This document shows positions 1 to 6,605 of a DNA stretch of 7,210 bases, piece by piece (positions within the stretch are counted from its first letter, which is position 1; each line of letters opens with the position of its first letter). The translations under genes and the position numbers were made by a program. Origin of the DNA: Ignavibacteria bacterium (GTDB taxonomy: Bacteria; Bacteroidota; Ignavibacteria; Ignavibacteriales; Melioribacteraceae). The stretch spans positions 1-7,210 of the forward strand of contig DAIEQP010000307.1 in assembly GCA_027347805.1 (NCBI GenBank). The letters run 5' to 3'. Below the pieces are notes generated by a model. That model worked only from the letters and a program-made list of their open reading frames with translations, was not told the DNA's origin and did no database searches.

Positions 1-1
1 A

Positions 2-574
2 GATTGTATGGATTGTCATAATAGACCTGCACATAATTATCAGCCTCCGGCATTTTATATTAATAATGCGATTACATCAGGCGAAATTCCTAGAGAACTT
101 CCTCAAATTAAATTTGCAGCAATGGAAATCCTTGGAAAAGATTTTAACACCACCGATGAAGCTAAGGAAACAATAAGCAGGGAGATAAAAAAGTTTTATG
201 GAGATAATTTTCCCGAAATATTAAAAAATAAAAGCCAGCTGGTTGAGAAAGGAATTAAGGGAATTCAGAATGCATTTAGTAAAAACGCATTCCCGGAAAT
301 GAAAGTCAGGTGGAATGCATATCCTAATAATATAGGTCATTTAGAATTTCCGGGATGCTTTAGATGTCATGATGATAAGCATTTAAGTTCTACAAAAAGA
401 GTGATAAAACGTGACTGTAATTTATGCCACTCTATTAATGCTCAGGGTTATTCAAATAAACTTCAGGTTGCACCTGTTAATTCTTCATTGGAATTTCGGC
501 ATCCGGGTGAGGATGTAAATGATAAATGGAAAACAATGAATTGTGTTGAATGCCATACGGGTTTAAACCCATAA
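2..574 (+). CDS. Multiheme c-type cytochrome of the NapC/NirT-associated type, 3' part only
   Basis: This is the C-terminal 190 residues of a gene that starts left of the window. The first ATG (position 8) is not the true start, because the codons before it complete a CxxCH heme site (CMDCH, 5-19). Three more heme-attachment motifs follow: CFRCH (356-370), CNLCH (416-430) and CVECH (542-556), so at least four covalent hemes lie in this part. The stretch FPEMKV...YPNNIGH...FPGCFRCHDD resembles large cytochromes often labelled NapC/NirT family. Such proteins are exported and carry electrons between the membrane quinone pool and periplasmic or extracellular acceptors. The cytochrome identity is certain from the motifs, but the exact partner is unknown. 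The signal or anchor and any further hemes would be upstream and cannot be seen. The frame ends at TAA 572-574 with no convincing terminator after it. Confidence 0.88.
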   Translation, partial: DCMDCHNRPAHNYQPPAFYINNAITSGEIPRELPQIKFAAMEILGKDFNTTDEAKETISREIKKFYGDNFPEILKNKSQLVEKGIKGIQNAFSKNAFPEMKVRWNAYPNNIGHLEFPGCFRCHDDKHLSSTKRVIKRDCNLCHSINAQGYSNKLQVAPVNSSLEFRHPGEDVNDKWKTMNCVECHTGLNP

Positions 575-647
575 GCTAATTTAAAGTTGTATGTTTATAA
601 TAATTCGAAACCAATAGTTATACAATGATACAATCATAATAAACGAT

Positions 648-652
648 GGAGA
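648..652 (+). promoter_or_regulatory. Shine-Dalgarno site of the esterase gene
   Basis: GGAGA lies four bases before the ATG at 657. It is one of the few good ribosome-binding sites in the window and supports that start. The 82-base gap before the gene (575-656) is AT-rich and presumably holds a promoter, but I could not identify a convincing one. Confidence 0.6.
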
Positions 653-656
653 AAAT

Positions 657-1508
657 ATGTTGAAGTATGCTAAGGTTGTTTTATTTGTAATCATTTTTGC
701 CCACGGATTTTGTGAGGTTTGTGCTCAAAGCGGAGAAAAGGATTTTACTAAAAGTATATTAAGTGCCCAGGTTAGAGATATCAAATCAAAAATCATGGAT
801 GAAGAATTTGAATTGATTATTCAACTGCCGGGTAATTACAGCAAGGACCTGACAAAAAAGTACCCGACACTTTATTACTGTGATGGATTTTATGACGCGC
901 CGACATGGTTCGAAATTTATGGCGTTCAGCTTTATGATAAGACAATAACAGATGCAATTACAGTTGGGTTTTCATATGCTGGAGACAACCGTGATTTTGA
1001 AAAATTACGTGCAAGAGATTATACTCCGACAGATCCCGGGAAACAGGGTAAGACTGGATATGCAGAAAAGTTTTTGGAAGTAATCGAGAATGAAATAATT
1101 CCTTTTGTGGAATCGAATTACCGGTCAGATTCAAATCAGAGAATGCTTGGCGGTTGTTCACTCGGCGGGTTGTTCCCAATATATGTAATGCTTACAAAAG
1201 CCGAATTGTTCAAATCATATATCGCTGCGAGTCCGGCTGTAACCTGGGATAGAAACTGGATTTTCAACTATGAAGATAGTTTTCACAACAATAACTCCAG
1301 TTTGCCCGTTAGTTTATATATGTGCGTTGGCGAGAAAGAGGGGCTTTGTGAGCCTGTAAAGAAATTTGATGAAGTATTGCGAAATCACAACTATGGGAAT
1401 TTCCGATATAAATTCCGTGTATTGGAAAATACTTATCACGCCGGATCGAAACCGGAAGGATATCAGAGAGGACTGCAATTCAGTTTTGAACCTCTAATCA
1501 GGAAATAA
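657..1508 (+). CDS. Secreted alpha/beta-hydrolase, putative esterase family (esterase D / IroE-like)
   Basis: A 283-residue protein with an N-terminal signal peptide: Lys at 3 and 6, a hydrophobic core at about 7-18, and probable cleavage after Ala-Gln at 23-24. It has no lipobox, so it should be a soluble periplasmic or secreted protein. The mature part looks like the putative-esterase family (PF00756). It has a conserved DGFYD segment (76-80), the nucleophile elbow GGCSLGG (165-171) with Ser168, and a C-terminal His261 in YHAGS. The acidic triad member is probably in VGEKEG (224-229). Family members hydrolyse ester bonds, for example in siderophores, acylated sugars or short acyl esters; the substrate cannot be told from sequence. 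The gene stands alone, with a Shine-Dalgarno site before it and a hairpin terminator 7 bases after its stop. The length is normal for the family. Confidence 0.85.
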   Translation: MLKYAKVVLFVIIFAHGFCEVCAQSGEKDFTKSILSAQVRDIKSKIMDEEFELIIQLPGNYSKDLTKKYPTLYYCDGFYDAPTWFEIYGVQLYDKTITDAITVGFSYAGDNRDFEKLRARDYTPTDPGKQGKTGYAEKFLEVIENEIIPFVESNYRSDSNQRMLGGCSLGGLFPIYVMLTKAELFKSYIAASPAVTWDRNWIFNYEDSFHNNNSSLPVSLYMCVGEKEGLCEPVKKFDEVLRNHNYGNFRYKFRVLENTYHAGSKPEGYQRGLQFSFEPLIRK

Positions 1509-1512
1509 AATT

Positions 1513-1559
1513 ATTGGTCTCTGCTGAATATAAACCGGCAGAGACCAGTTAAGATTTTT
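1513..1559 (+). terminator. Hairpin terminator after the esterase gene
   Basis: TGGTCTCTGC (1515-1524) is perfectly inverted as GCAGAGACCA (1538-1547). With G-T pairs allowed, the stem extends to about 14 pairs (1513-1526 with 1536-1549) around a 9-base loop. A T5 run at 1555-1559 follows a few bases later. The T-tract is short and displaced, but the stem is strong and begins 5 bases after the stop codon, so a rho-independent terminator is the natural reading. It separates the esterase from the ABC ATPase gene. Confidence 0.75.
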
Positions 1560-1630
1560 CTAAAGTTGCTTTCTATCGAATAACACTGCATTCTTTTATA
1601 TATTTCCATTGCCCATAATTAATATTAAAC

Positions 1631-2362
1631 ATGATTGAAATTATTAATCTGCACAAGAGCTTCGGCGGCAACAACGTCCTTCAAGGTGTTAACTTAACGA
1701 TTAATGAAGGGGAATCGCTTGCAATTATTGGAAGAAGCGGATGCGGTAAAAGCGTTTTGTTAAAGCACATTGTAGCTCTGCTTCAGCCAGACAGCGGATA
1801 TGTTAAATTTAGCGGAAAAATAATTCAGGAAATGAATCAACAAGAACTTTACGAGGTTCGTAAACGATTTGGGTTTTTGTTTCAAGGCGCTGCTCTATTC
1901 GATTCCATGACAGTAGAAGAAAATGTTTCTCTTCCACTTGTTGAAGGCAACATTAAATTTTCAAAAACCGAAATCCGGAAAATTGTTGCTGAGAAATTGG
2001 AACTTGTCGGATTGCCAAACACACAAAATCTAAAACCTGCAGAGCTTAGCGGGGGAATGAAAAAACGTGTCGGTTTGGCAAGGGCTTTAATCACTAATCC
2101 TGATTATATTTTATATGATGAACCGACGACCGGCTTGGATCCTGTAATGTCTGATGCAATTGATGATTTAATTAAAGATTTGAATCAAAAGATTAATGTG
2201 ACATCTATAATTGTTACTCACGATATGTTTAGTGTTAAAAATGTCGCAGATAAAATCGCAATGATGTACGAAGGTAAAATCTATTTTACCGGAAGTCCGC
2301 AGGAACTGTTAAGTAGTAAAGATCCTGTTATCGAAAAATTTATTCAACGCACGGGATTTTGA
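1631..2362 (+). CDS. mlaF: ABC transporter ATP-binding protein, MlaF type (lipid transport)
   Basis: A 243-residue cytoplasmic ATPase with every standard motif: Walker A GRSGCGKS (34-41), Q-loop Gln85 in FLFQGAALFDSMTVEEN, signature LSGGM (139-143) followed by KKRVGLARAL, Walker B ILYDEP (160-165), and switch His197 in VTHD. The GAALFDSMTVEENV segment and SGGMKKRVGLARAL are characteristic of the MlaF/Ttg2A group. These ATPases drive MlaE permeases that move phospholipid or other lipids between the inner and outer membranes with MlaD/MCE proteins. No MlaE or MlaD gene is next to it here: upstream is a terminated esterase gene and downstream, one base after the stop, is radA. It could use partners encoded elsewhere. 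The ATPase family is very sure; the lipid substrate is inferred. The ATG at 1631 has no clear Shine-Dalgarno site. Confidence 0.88.
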   Translation: MIEIINLHKSFGGNNVLQGVNLTINEGESLAIIGRSGCGKSVLLKHIVALLQPDSGYVKFSGKIIQEMNQQELYEVRKRFGFLFQGAALFDSMTVEENVSLPLVEGNIKFSKTEIRKIVAEKLELVGLPNTQNLKPAELSGGMKKRVGLARALITNPDYILYDEPTTGLDPVMSDAIDDLIKDLNQKINVTSIIVTHDMFSVKNVADKIAMMYEGKIYFTGSPQELLSSKDPVIEKFIQRTGF

Positions 2363-2363
2363 T

Positions 2364-3002
2364 TTGGCAAAGCAAAAAATAAAATATGTTTGCTCAAGCT
2401 GTGGTTATGAATCACTCAGATGGATTGGCAAATGCCCAACCTGTGATAACTGGAATACATTTACAGAAGAACTTATAGAAGAACATAAAAGTGGAAAGAA
2501 AAAATACTCCGGTGATACTCATATAACGAAATTAAATTCTCTCAAAGAAGAAAAAGAAGAACGAATTAAAACAAATATTATTGAATTTGACAGAGTTCTG
2601 GGTGGCGGGTTGATGCCGGGTTCTGTCGTTTTGATAGGCGGCGATCCAGGTATTGGGAAATCCACACTTGTTATGCAGGCAGCATCAAAAGTAGATGGAA
2701 ATGTTTTATATGTAACCGGAGAAGAATCTGCTAACCAGATAAGTCTGCGTGCGAACCGGTTAAAGGTTTCTAATGATAAAATTTCAGTTATGACCGAAAC
2801 TGATCTGGATGTGATTTTAAATGCAATAGAAAAACATTCACCCGATCTTGTTATTGTTGATTCGATCCAGACAACTTATAAACCCGATTTTGATAATGCC
2901 CCTGGGACGGTTACTCAAATACGTGAATGCACAGTTGAATTAATGCAGCTTGCAAAGAAAAAACATTGTGCAATTATTATTGTTGGCCATGTTACAAAAT
3001 AA
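2364..3002 (+). CDS. radA: RadA N-terminal part: zinc finger and ATPase core, ends at the premature stop
   Basis: The 212 residues before the stop. Zinc-finger cysteines are at 10, 13, 24 and 27 (CSSC...CPTC). A charged linker covers about 34-70. Walker A is GGDPGIGKST (92-101), the VTGEES motif is at 117-122, and Walker B is LVIVDS (162-167). The product ends in GHVTK, just before the segment that leads to the KNRFG motif. If made alone it would bind zinc and probably nucleotide. It would lack KNRFG, which RadA needs for branch migration, and the C-terminal domain that shapes the hexamer and DNA interaction. The TTG start is chosen because it gives the standard family N-terminus; the ATGs further in would remove the zinc finger. 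Confidence 0.7.
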   Translation: MAKQKIKYVCSSCGYESLRWIGKCPTCDNWNTFTEELIEEHKSGKKKYSGDTHITKLNSLKEEKEERIKTNIIEFDRVLGGGLMPGSVVLIGGDPGIGKSTLVMQAASKVDGNVLYVTGEESANQISLRANRLKVSNDKISVMTETDLDVILNAIEKHSPDLVIVDSIQTTYKPDFDNAPGTVTQIRECTVELMQLAKKKHCAIIIVGHVTK

Positions 3003-3005
3003 GGA

Positions 3006-3713
3006 ATGATTGCGGGTCCCAAAATACTTGAACATGTTGTTGATACTGTGCTTCAGTTTGAAGGTGAACGTAGCTATTCTTATAGAATTCTTAGAGCGCA
3101 GAAAAATAGGTTTGGCAGCACAAATGAAATCGGCATCTTCGAAATGCATGATGATGGATTGCATGAAGTTCTCAATCCCAGCGAGATATTTTTAAGTGAA
3201 AGAGACAAGCAGACTACAGGCTCTGTTGTTACTTCAAGCATGGAAGGAACAAGACCAATTCTTCTTGAAGTTCAAGCCCTTGTAACACCATCGGCTTATG
3301 GAAACCCGCAACGCGTGGCAACAGGTTTTGATTACAGACGGTTATCAATTCTGCTTGCGGTTCTGGAGAAACGCGCAAATCTAAGATTATCAGTTCAGAA
3401 TGTTTTTCTAAATATTGCCGGAGGAATTCGTATTGATGAGCCGGCTGTAGATCTTGCAATTTGCTGTGCAATTGCTTCAAGTTTCTCTGAAAAATATGCC
3501 AAGAATGATACTGTTGTAATTGGTGAAGTCGGACTAGGCGGAGAGGTTCGCAGTGTCAATCATATTGAAAAAAGAATTCAGGAAGCCGCAAAACTTGGAT
3601 TTAAGAGAGTCCTTATTCCTTCCAATAATTTCAAGTCGATAAAATCGAAAAGTGCAATAGAAGTAATTATTGTAGATAATCTTTCTTCCGCCCTGGCTAA
3701 AATATTTAACTAA
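3006..3713 (+). CDS. radA: RadA C-terminal part: KNRFG motif and Lon-like domain
   Basis: The 235-residue open frame after the stop, in the same frame as the N-terminal part. It opens with MIAGPKILEHVVD, which in intact RadA directly follows the GHVTKEG motif. KNRFG is at 33-37. The Lon-protease-like domain runs from about VQALVTPSAYG (residue 92 on) to the C-terminus and includes a glycine-rich GEVGLGGEVRSV segment. The ATG at 3006 is one codon after the stop, so ribosomes finishing the first part could in principle restart here. AAGGA sits directly against the ATG, too close for a normal Shine-Dalgarno interaction. Whether this part is translated cannot be judged from sequence; on its own it lacks the ATPase core. 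Confidence 0.6.
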   Translation: MIAGPKILEHVVDTVLQFEGERSYSYRILRAQKNRFGSTNEIGIFEMHDDGLHEVLNPSEIFLSERDKQTTGSVVTSSMEGTRPILLEVQALVTPSAYGNPQRVATGFDYRRLSILLAVLEKRANLRLSVQNVFLNIAGGIRIDEPAVDLAICCAIASSFSEKYAKNDTVVIGEVGLGGEVRSVNHIEKRIQEAAKLGFKRVLIPSNNFKSIKSKSAIEVIIVDNLSSALAKIFN

Positions 3714-3746
3714 TAATGTTGATCATAAATTAAGAAAGAGAAAATC

Positions 3747-4154
3747 TTGATTGTTTATAAAATTGAAAATGATCTTGATACAGATGAATTTATTGGTGTC
3801 TTAAAAAATTCAACTCTCGGGCAGAGAAGACCGGTAGATGATAAACCGAGAATAGAATTGATGCTTCGTAATGCCAACTTAATTGTAACTGCAAGGCATA
3901 ATGGAAAATTGATTGGTGTTTCAAGATCTCTCACAGATTTTTGTTATTGCACATACCTTTCAGATTTGGCTGTTGATGAGGAGTTTCAACGGCAAGGAAT
4001 CGGGAAGGAGTTGATTCGTCAGACGAAAATTGCGTGCGGAAGAGCTAAAGTTATCCTGCTTTCTGCACCCGCCGCAGTGGATTATTATCCTAAAATTGGA
4101 ATGAAAAAACATGACCATTGTTATTTTCTTGATGAAATAAATGAATTGAATTAG
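3747..4154 (+). CDS. GNAT-family N-acetyltransferase
   Basis: A 135-residue single-domain GNAT protein, a normal length for the family. The acetyl-CoA pyrophosphate-binding motif is QRQGIGKEL (81-89), preceded by the beta-4 strand YLSDLAVDEEF (70-80). The closing motif is VDYYPKIGMKKHDHCYF (111-127). It transfers an acetyl group from acetyl-CoA to an amine; the acceptor is unknown. The start is TTG at 3747, since no ATG occurs in frame until residue 39, inside the fold. A purine-rich AAGAAAGAG (3732-3740) upstream may serve for ribosome binding. It lies 33 bases after radA and 2 bases before pabB, so it is probably in the same transcript as the pab genes. A direct role in folate synthesis is not implied. 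Confidence 0.85.
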   Translation: MIVYKIENDLDTDEFIGVLKNSTLGQRRPVDDKPRIELMLRNANLIVTARHNGKLIGVSRSLTDFCYCTYLSDLAVDEEFQRQGIGKELIRQTKIACGRAKVILLSAPAAVDYYPKIGMKKHDHCYFLDEINELN

Positions 4155-4156
4155 GC

Positions 4157-5131
4157 ATGGTTAACAATACTGATAGGGCAATCGAGTTGATGAATGAATA
4201 TGGAAGAATTAAAAAACCATTTCTATTCATAATTGATTTTGAAAAACTAAAACCAATTGTTTTACCCGTATCTCAACTTAAGGAAAATGATATTTTCTTT
4301 TCTATAAATGATAATACAGATCCAAAATTTCAATATGAATTGATATTTAAGAAATATCCTATAGATTATGATGTCTATAAAAATGCCTTTGAATATGTGT
4401 CAAACCAGATTGCGAATGGTTATAGCTATTTGACAAATTTAACTTTCCCCACCAGAATAGATACAAATCTAACGCTTCAGCAAATATTCAAATACAGTAA
4501 TGCCAAATACAAACTTTTAGTTGGCGATAAATTTGTCGTTTTCTCTCCGGAATGTTTCGTAAAAATTGCCGGCGGGATAATATCTTCATATCCAATGAAA
4601 GGAACAATTGACGCATCAATACCGAATGCCGAACAGGTAATATTAAATGATGAAAAAGAATTAGCAGAGCATTATACAATTGTTGATTTGATTCGAAATG
4701 ATCTTAGTATTGTTGCATCAGATGTTTCAGTTGAGAAGTTCAGATATATAGAAAAAATAACTACAAACGATAAAAGTCTTCTTCAGGTTAGCTCAAAAAT
4801 AACTGGCAGAGTCGGTGAAAATTTTAATGAGCATCTTGGCGATATAATTTTTGCTATGCTTCCCGCAGGGTCAATTTCAGGGGCGCCAAAGAAAAAAACA
4901 GTTGAAATAATTAAAGAGGCTGAAAAAAATAAAAGAGGTTATTATACCGGTGTTTTTGGATATTATGATGGAGAAATGCTTGACAGCGCTGTTATGATTC
5001 GCTTTATTGAAAATACAAGTGATGGAATGTTTTACAGGAGCGGCGGTGGAATTACATTTATGAGCAATTCAGAAATAGAATACAATGAATTAATCGATAA
5101 AGTATATGTGCCTGTTAACCGAAGCAATTAG
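4157..5131 (+). CDS. pabB: Aminodeoxychorismate synthase component I
   Basis: A 324-residue chorismate-binding enzyme. With a glutaminase partner (PabA/TrpG), it converts chorismate and ammonia to 4-amino-4-deoxychorismate, the first step to p-aminobenzoate and folate. The signature motifs are SSYPMKGT (143-150), LIRNDLS (178-184), LPAGSISGAPKKKTVE (235-250), YYTGVFGYYDGE (262-273) and RSGGGITFMSNSEIEYNE (294-311). Lys148 in PMKGT is the nucleophilic lysine typical of PabB; anthranilate and isochorismate enzymes have Ala in that place. This makes PabB the better call than TrpE. The protein is shorter than enterobacterial PabB because its N-terminal region is reduced, as in many Bacteroidota versions, and there is no fused glutaminase or lyase. 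The ATG at 4157 is 2 bases after the acetyltransferase stop. No pabA is seen in the window. Confidence 0.93.
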   Translation: MVNNTDRAIELMNEYGRIKKPFLFIIDFEKLKPIVLPVSQLKENDIFFSINDNTDPKFQYELIFKKYPIDYDVYKNAFEYVSNQIANGYSYLTNLTFPTRIDTNLTLQQIFKYSNAKYKLLVGDKFVVFSPECFVKIAGGIISSYPMKGTIDASIPNAEQVILNDEKELAEHYTIVDLIRNDLSIVASDVSVEKFRYIEKITTNDKSLLQVSSKITGRVGENFNEHLGDIIFAMLPAGSISGAPKKKTVEIIKEAEKNKRGYYTGVFGYYDGEMLDSAVMIRFIENTSDGMFYRSGGGITFMSNSEIEYNELIDKVYVPVNRSN

Positions 5132-5702
5132 AGTTGAGAAAAAAGAATTAGTGAACCTGGAATATCACCAGGCCCGGTTCGATAAAGCGAGAAGAGATTT
5201 GCTTGGCATTGGTGGGCATATAAAACTTGCTGATGCAATTAAACTACCCGATGATATTACTGACGAAGTTTATAAATGCAGAATAGTCTATTCTGATAAA
5301 ATTCATTCGGTAGATTTTAATCTTTACGATAAGAGACTTCCTGCTACTATGAAATTGGTTTATGATGATGAAATAGATTATTCCTTTAAATATGAAAATC
5401 GGGACAGGTTAAATACGTTACTTAAAGAATCAATGGCTGATGAAATTCTGATAGTGAAAAATGGAATGATAACCGATACAAGCCGCTCGAATGTTATATT
5501 GAAAAGGAGAAGTGAGTTAATAACTCCAACCTCATTTTTGCTTGATGGTACAATGAGGAGGTTTTTGCTGGATAAAAAAATGATTTATGAAGAGAATATT
5601 TCTGTGGATGATTTGTTTCTCTTCGACAAATTATATTTAATAAATGCAATGCTGGATATTGATATTCAACCGGGTATTCCTGTACATCAAATTAAACGCT
5701 AA
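5106..5702 (+). CDS. pabC: 4-amino-4-deoxychorismate lyase (class IV aminotransferase fold)
   Basis: A 198-residue PLP enzyme that splits aminodeoxychorismate into p-aminobenzoate and pyruvate, the step after PabB. The features seen are EAIRVEKKELVNLEYHQARF (6-25), the probable PLP lysine Lys95 in FKYENRDRLN, and the cofactor-binding turn NGMITDTSRSNV (119-130). PTSFLLDGTMR (141-151) and the closing LINAMLDID complete the fold. It is shorter than E. coli PabC (about 270 residues) and belongs to the compact form common in Bacteroidota. The start overlaps the end of pabB by 26 bases in another frame; later starts would cut the conserved EAIRV strand, so the overlap is real and suggests translational coupling. 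A general class IV aminotransferase is the alternative, but the pabB neighbour makes PabC much more likely. Confidence 0.9.
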   Translation: MCLLTEAIRVEKKELVNLEYHQARFDKARRDLLGIGGHIKLADAIKLPDDITDEVYKCRIVYSDKIHSVDFNLYDKRLPATMKLVYDDEIDYSFKYENRDRLNTLLKESMADEILIVKNGMITDTSRSNVILKRRSELITPTSFLLDGTMRRFLLDKKMIYEENISVDDLFLFDKLYLINAMLDIDIQPGIPVHQIKR

Positions 5703-5708
5703 CCGCAC

Positions 5709-6605
5709 ATGGAAAAAAGAAAAATTATTGAATGGATTTTAAGAACTTTTCTAGCTGTTGTATTTTGCTTTTCTGCGTATACTAAATTAATTGTGCCCGG
5801 AATTATAGAAATAATATTGGTTGATCATGGACTTGCTGCTACAAGAGAGACAGCAGCAATTTATGTTAGGTTGTTAATTGGTTTTGAATTTTCACTTGGA
5901 ATACTTTTTCTTCAGCCAAATTTTCTAAAGAAGTTCATTTATCCTTGTGCATTAATTTTTTTGTTAGGATTTTCATTTTACCTGGGATATTCCGGATTCA
6001 TCTTAAAGGATATGCAGAACTGCGGATGCTTTGGTGAGACAATTAAAATGTCTCCTGTTGAATCTATTATTAAAAATATTGTGCTGATTGTTGTTATTAT
6101 CTATTTGATCAGTTCGGGCAGAGAAAACAAAATAAATATTTATGTGCCTTTTTTCATTGTTGTTGTTAGCGTTGGACTGGTTTTTCTTCTTTCCCCGGTA
6201 AAACAGTCCAAAGATTTTAAATTCAGAAAATATTCTTCATTCAATAACTGGGGGAGAGTTGATCTTGCTTCAGGTGACAATCTTGTAGCAGTCTTTAATA
6301 CAGAATGTGATCATTGCCAGAACGCCGCAAAAGAATTGGCTTTGCTTAGAAAACAAATTAAGTATCCTCCTCTTTTCGTTTTGTTTTTTACAGAAGGTCA
6401 AGTTTCTGTAGATTCGTTCAAAGTTTTTACTCAATCAGATTTCCCTTATAAGATGATTACTACCAGGGAATTTTTCGATTTAATAGGTCAGGCTCCGCCG
6501 CGTATTTACTGGCTTAAAAATGGTAAAGTGAATGCTGTTTGGGATAAAGATTTAAAAGAGAATATTGCCAGATCATTTTCTGCGAGGATCGGTAAAAATG
6601 AATAA
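5709..6605 (+). CDS. MauE/DoxX-like membrane protein fused to a thioredoxin-like domain
   Basis: A 298-residue protein with two parts. The first half is a MauE/DoxX-type bundle with membrane segments at about 6-27, 51-69, 76-97 and 119-136, and the motif NCGCFG (104-109; Cys105, Cys107). A fifth segment (about 144-162) leads to a C-terminal thioredoxin-like domain (about 170-298) with the redox motif CDHC (Cys200, Cys203) in FNTECDHCQ and a likely cis-proline in QAPPRIYWL (261-269). The positively charged N-terminus suggests a cytoplasmic start. Five crossings then place both NCGCFG and CDHC in the periplasm. MauE relatives help form disulfides in methylamine dehydrogenase, and many similar proteins have no known partner. 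Thiol-disulfide exchange is an inference. It starts 6 bases after pabC and is probably co-transcribed with it. Confidence 0.83.
   Translation: MEKRKIIEWILRTFLAVVFCFSAYTKLIVPGIIEIILVDHGLAATRETAAIYVRLLIGFEFSLGILFLQPNFLKKFIYPCALIFLLGFSFYLGYSGFILKDMQNCGCFGETIKMSPVESIIKNIVLIVVIIYLISSGRENKINIYVPFFIVVVSVGLVFLLSPVKQSKDFKFRKYSSFNNWGRVDLASGDNLVAVFNTECDHCQNAAKELALLRKQIKYPPLFVLFFTEGQVSVDSFKVFTQSDFPYKMITTREFFDLIGQAPPRIYWLKNGKVNAVWDKDLKENIARSFSARIGKNE
6584..6587 (+). promoter_or_regulatory. Shine-Dalgarno site that sets the SemiSWEET start
   Basis: GAGG lies 10 bases before the ATG at 6598, inside the end of the preceding gene. A longer frame could begin at TTG 6565, but its extra residues (MPDHFLRGSVK) are polar and not part of the SemiSWEET fold. 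The ATG at 6598 is therefore preferred. Confidence 0.45.

Larger units (their letters stand above)
2364..3713 (+). pseudogene. radA: radA (DNA repair/recombination ATPase), interrupted by one in-frame TAA
   Basis: Read through the stop at 3000-3002, the frame encodes a complete RadA of about 449 codons, the usual family length. In order it has a C4 zinc finger, a RecA-like ATPase core, the KNRFG motif and a Lon-protease-like C-terminal domain. RadA is a hexameric DnaB-like helicase that promotes branch migration in recombination and repair. The stop replaces the Glu of the conserved GHVTKEG motif (here GHVTK-stop-G-MIAGPK). One base change, GAA to TAA, explains it, and there is no frameshift. 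Conservation is intact on both sides, so the lesion is either very recent, a sequence error, or tolerated. TAA ends several other genes here, so codon reassignment is unlikely. The TTG start at 2364 gives the normal N-terminus MAKxK...CSSCGYES and lies one base after the mlaF stop, so the genes are probably co-transcribed. Confidence 0.85.

Noticed and set aside
559..570. Perfect 12-base palindrome GGGTTTAAACCC at the end of the cytochrome gene
   Set aside because: It is inside the coding frame, has no loop and no T-tract, and is too short to claim as a terminator or binding site.
620..634. Direct repeat ATACAAT-g-ATACAAT upstream of the esterase gene, with a TATAAT-like string at 596-601
   Set aside because: Suggestive of a promoter or operator, but no matching -35 or Bacteroidota -33 element is suitably placed, and such strings are expected by chance in an AT-rich gap.
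958..1179. Minus-strand open frame inside the esterase gene
   Set aside because: It is a shadow of the esterase frame that contains the conserved nucleophile region, and it has no ribosome-binding site or known motif.
1599..1606. TATATTTC, near the Bacteroidota -7 consensus TAnnTTTG, before the ABC ATPase gene
   Set aside because: The last base does not match and no TTTG-type upstream element lies at the right distance. A promoter must exist in 1551-1630, but this one cannot be supported.
3000..3002. Stop-codon reassignment or programmed readthrough at the radA TAA
   Set aside because: TAA ends several other genes in the window, and the codon is followed by G with no stimulatory structure that I can see. 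A point mutation or sequence error is simpler.
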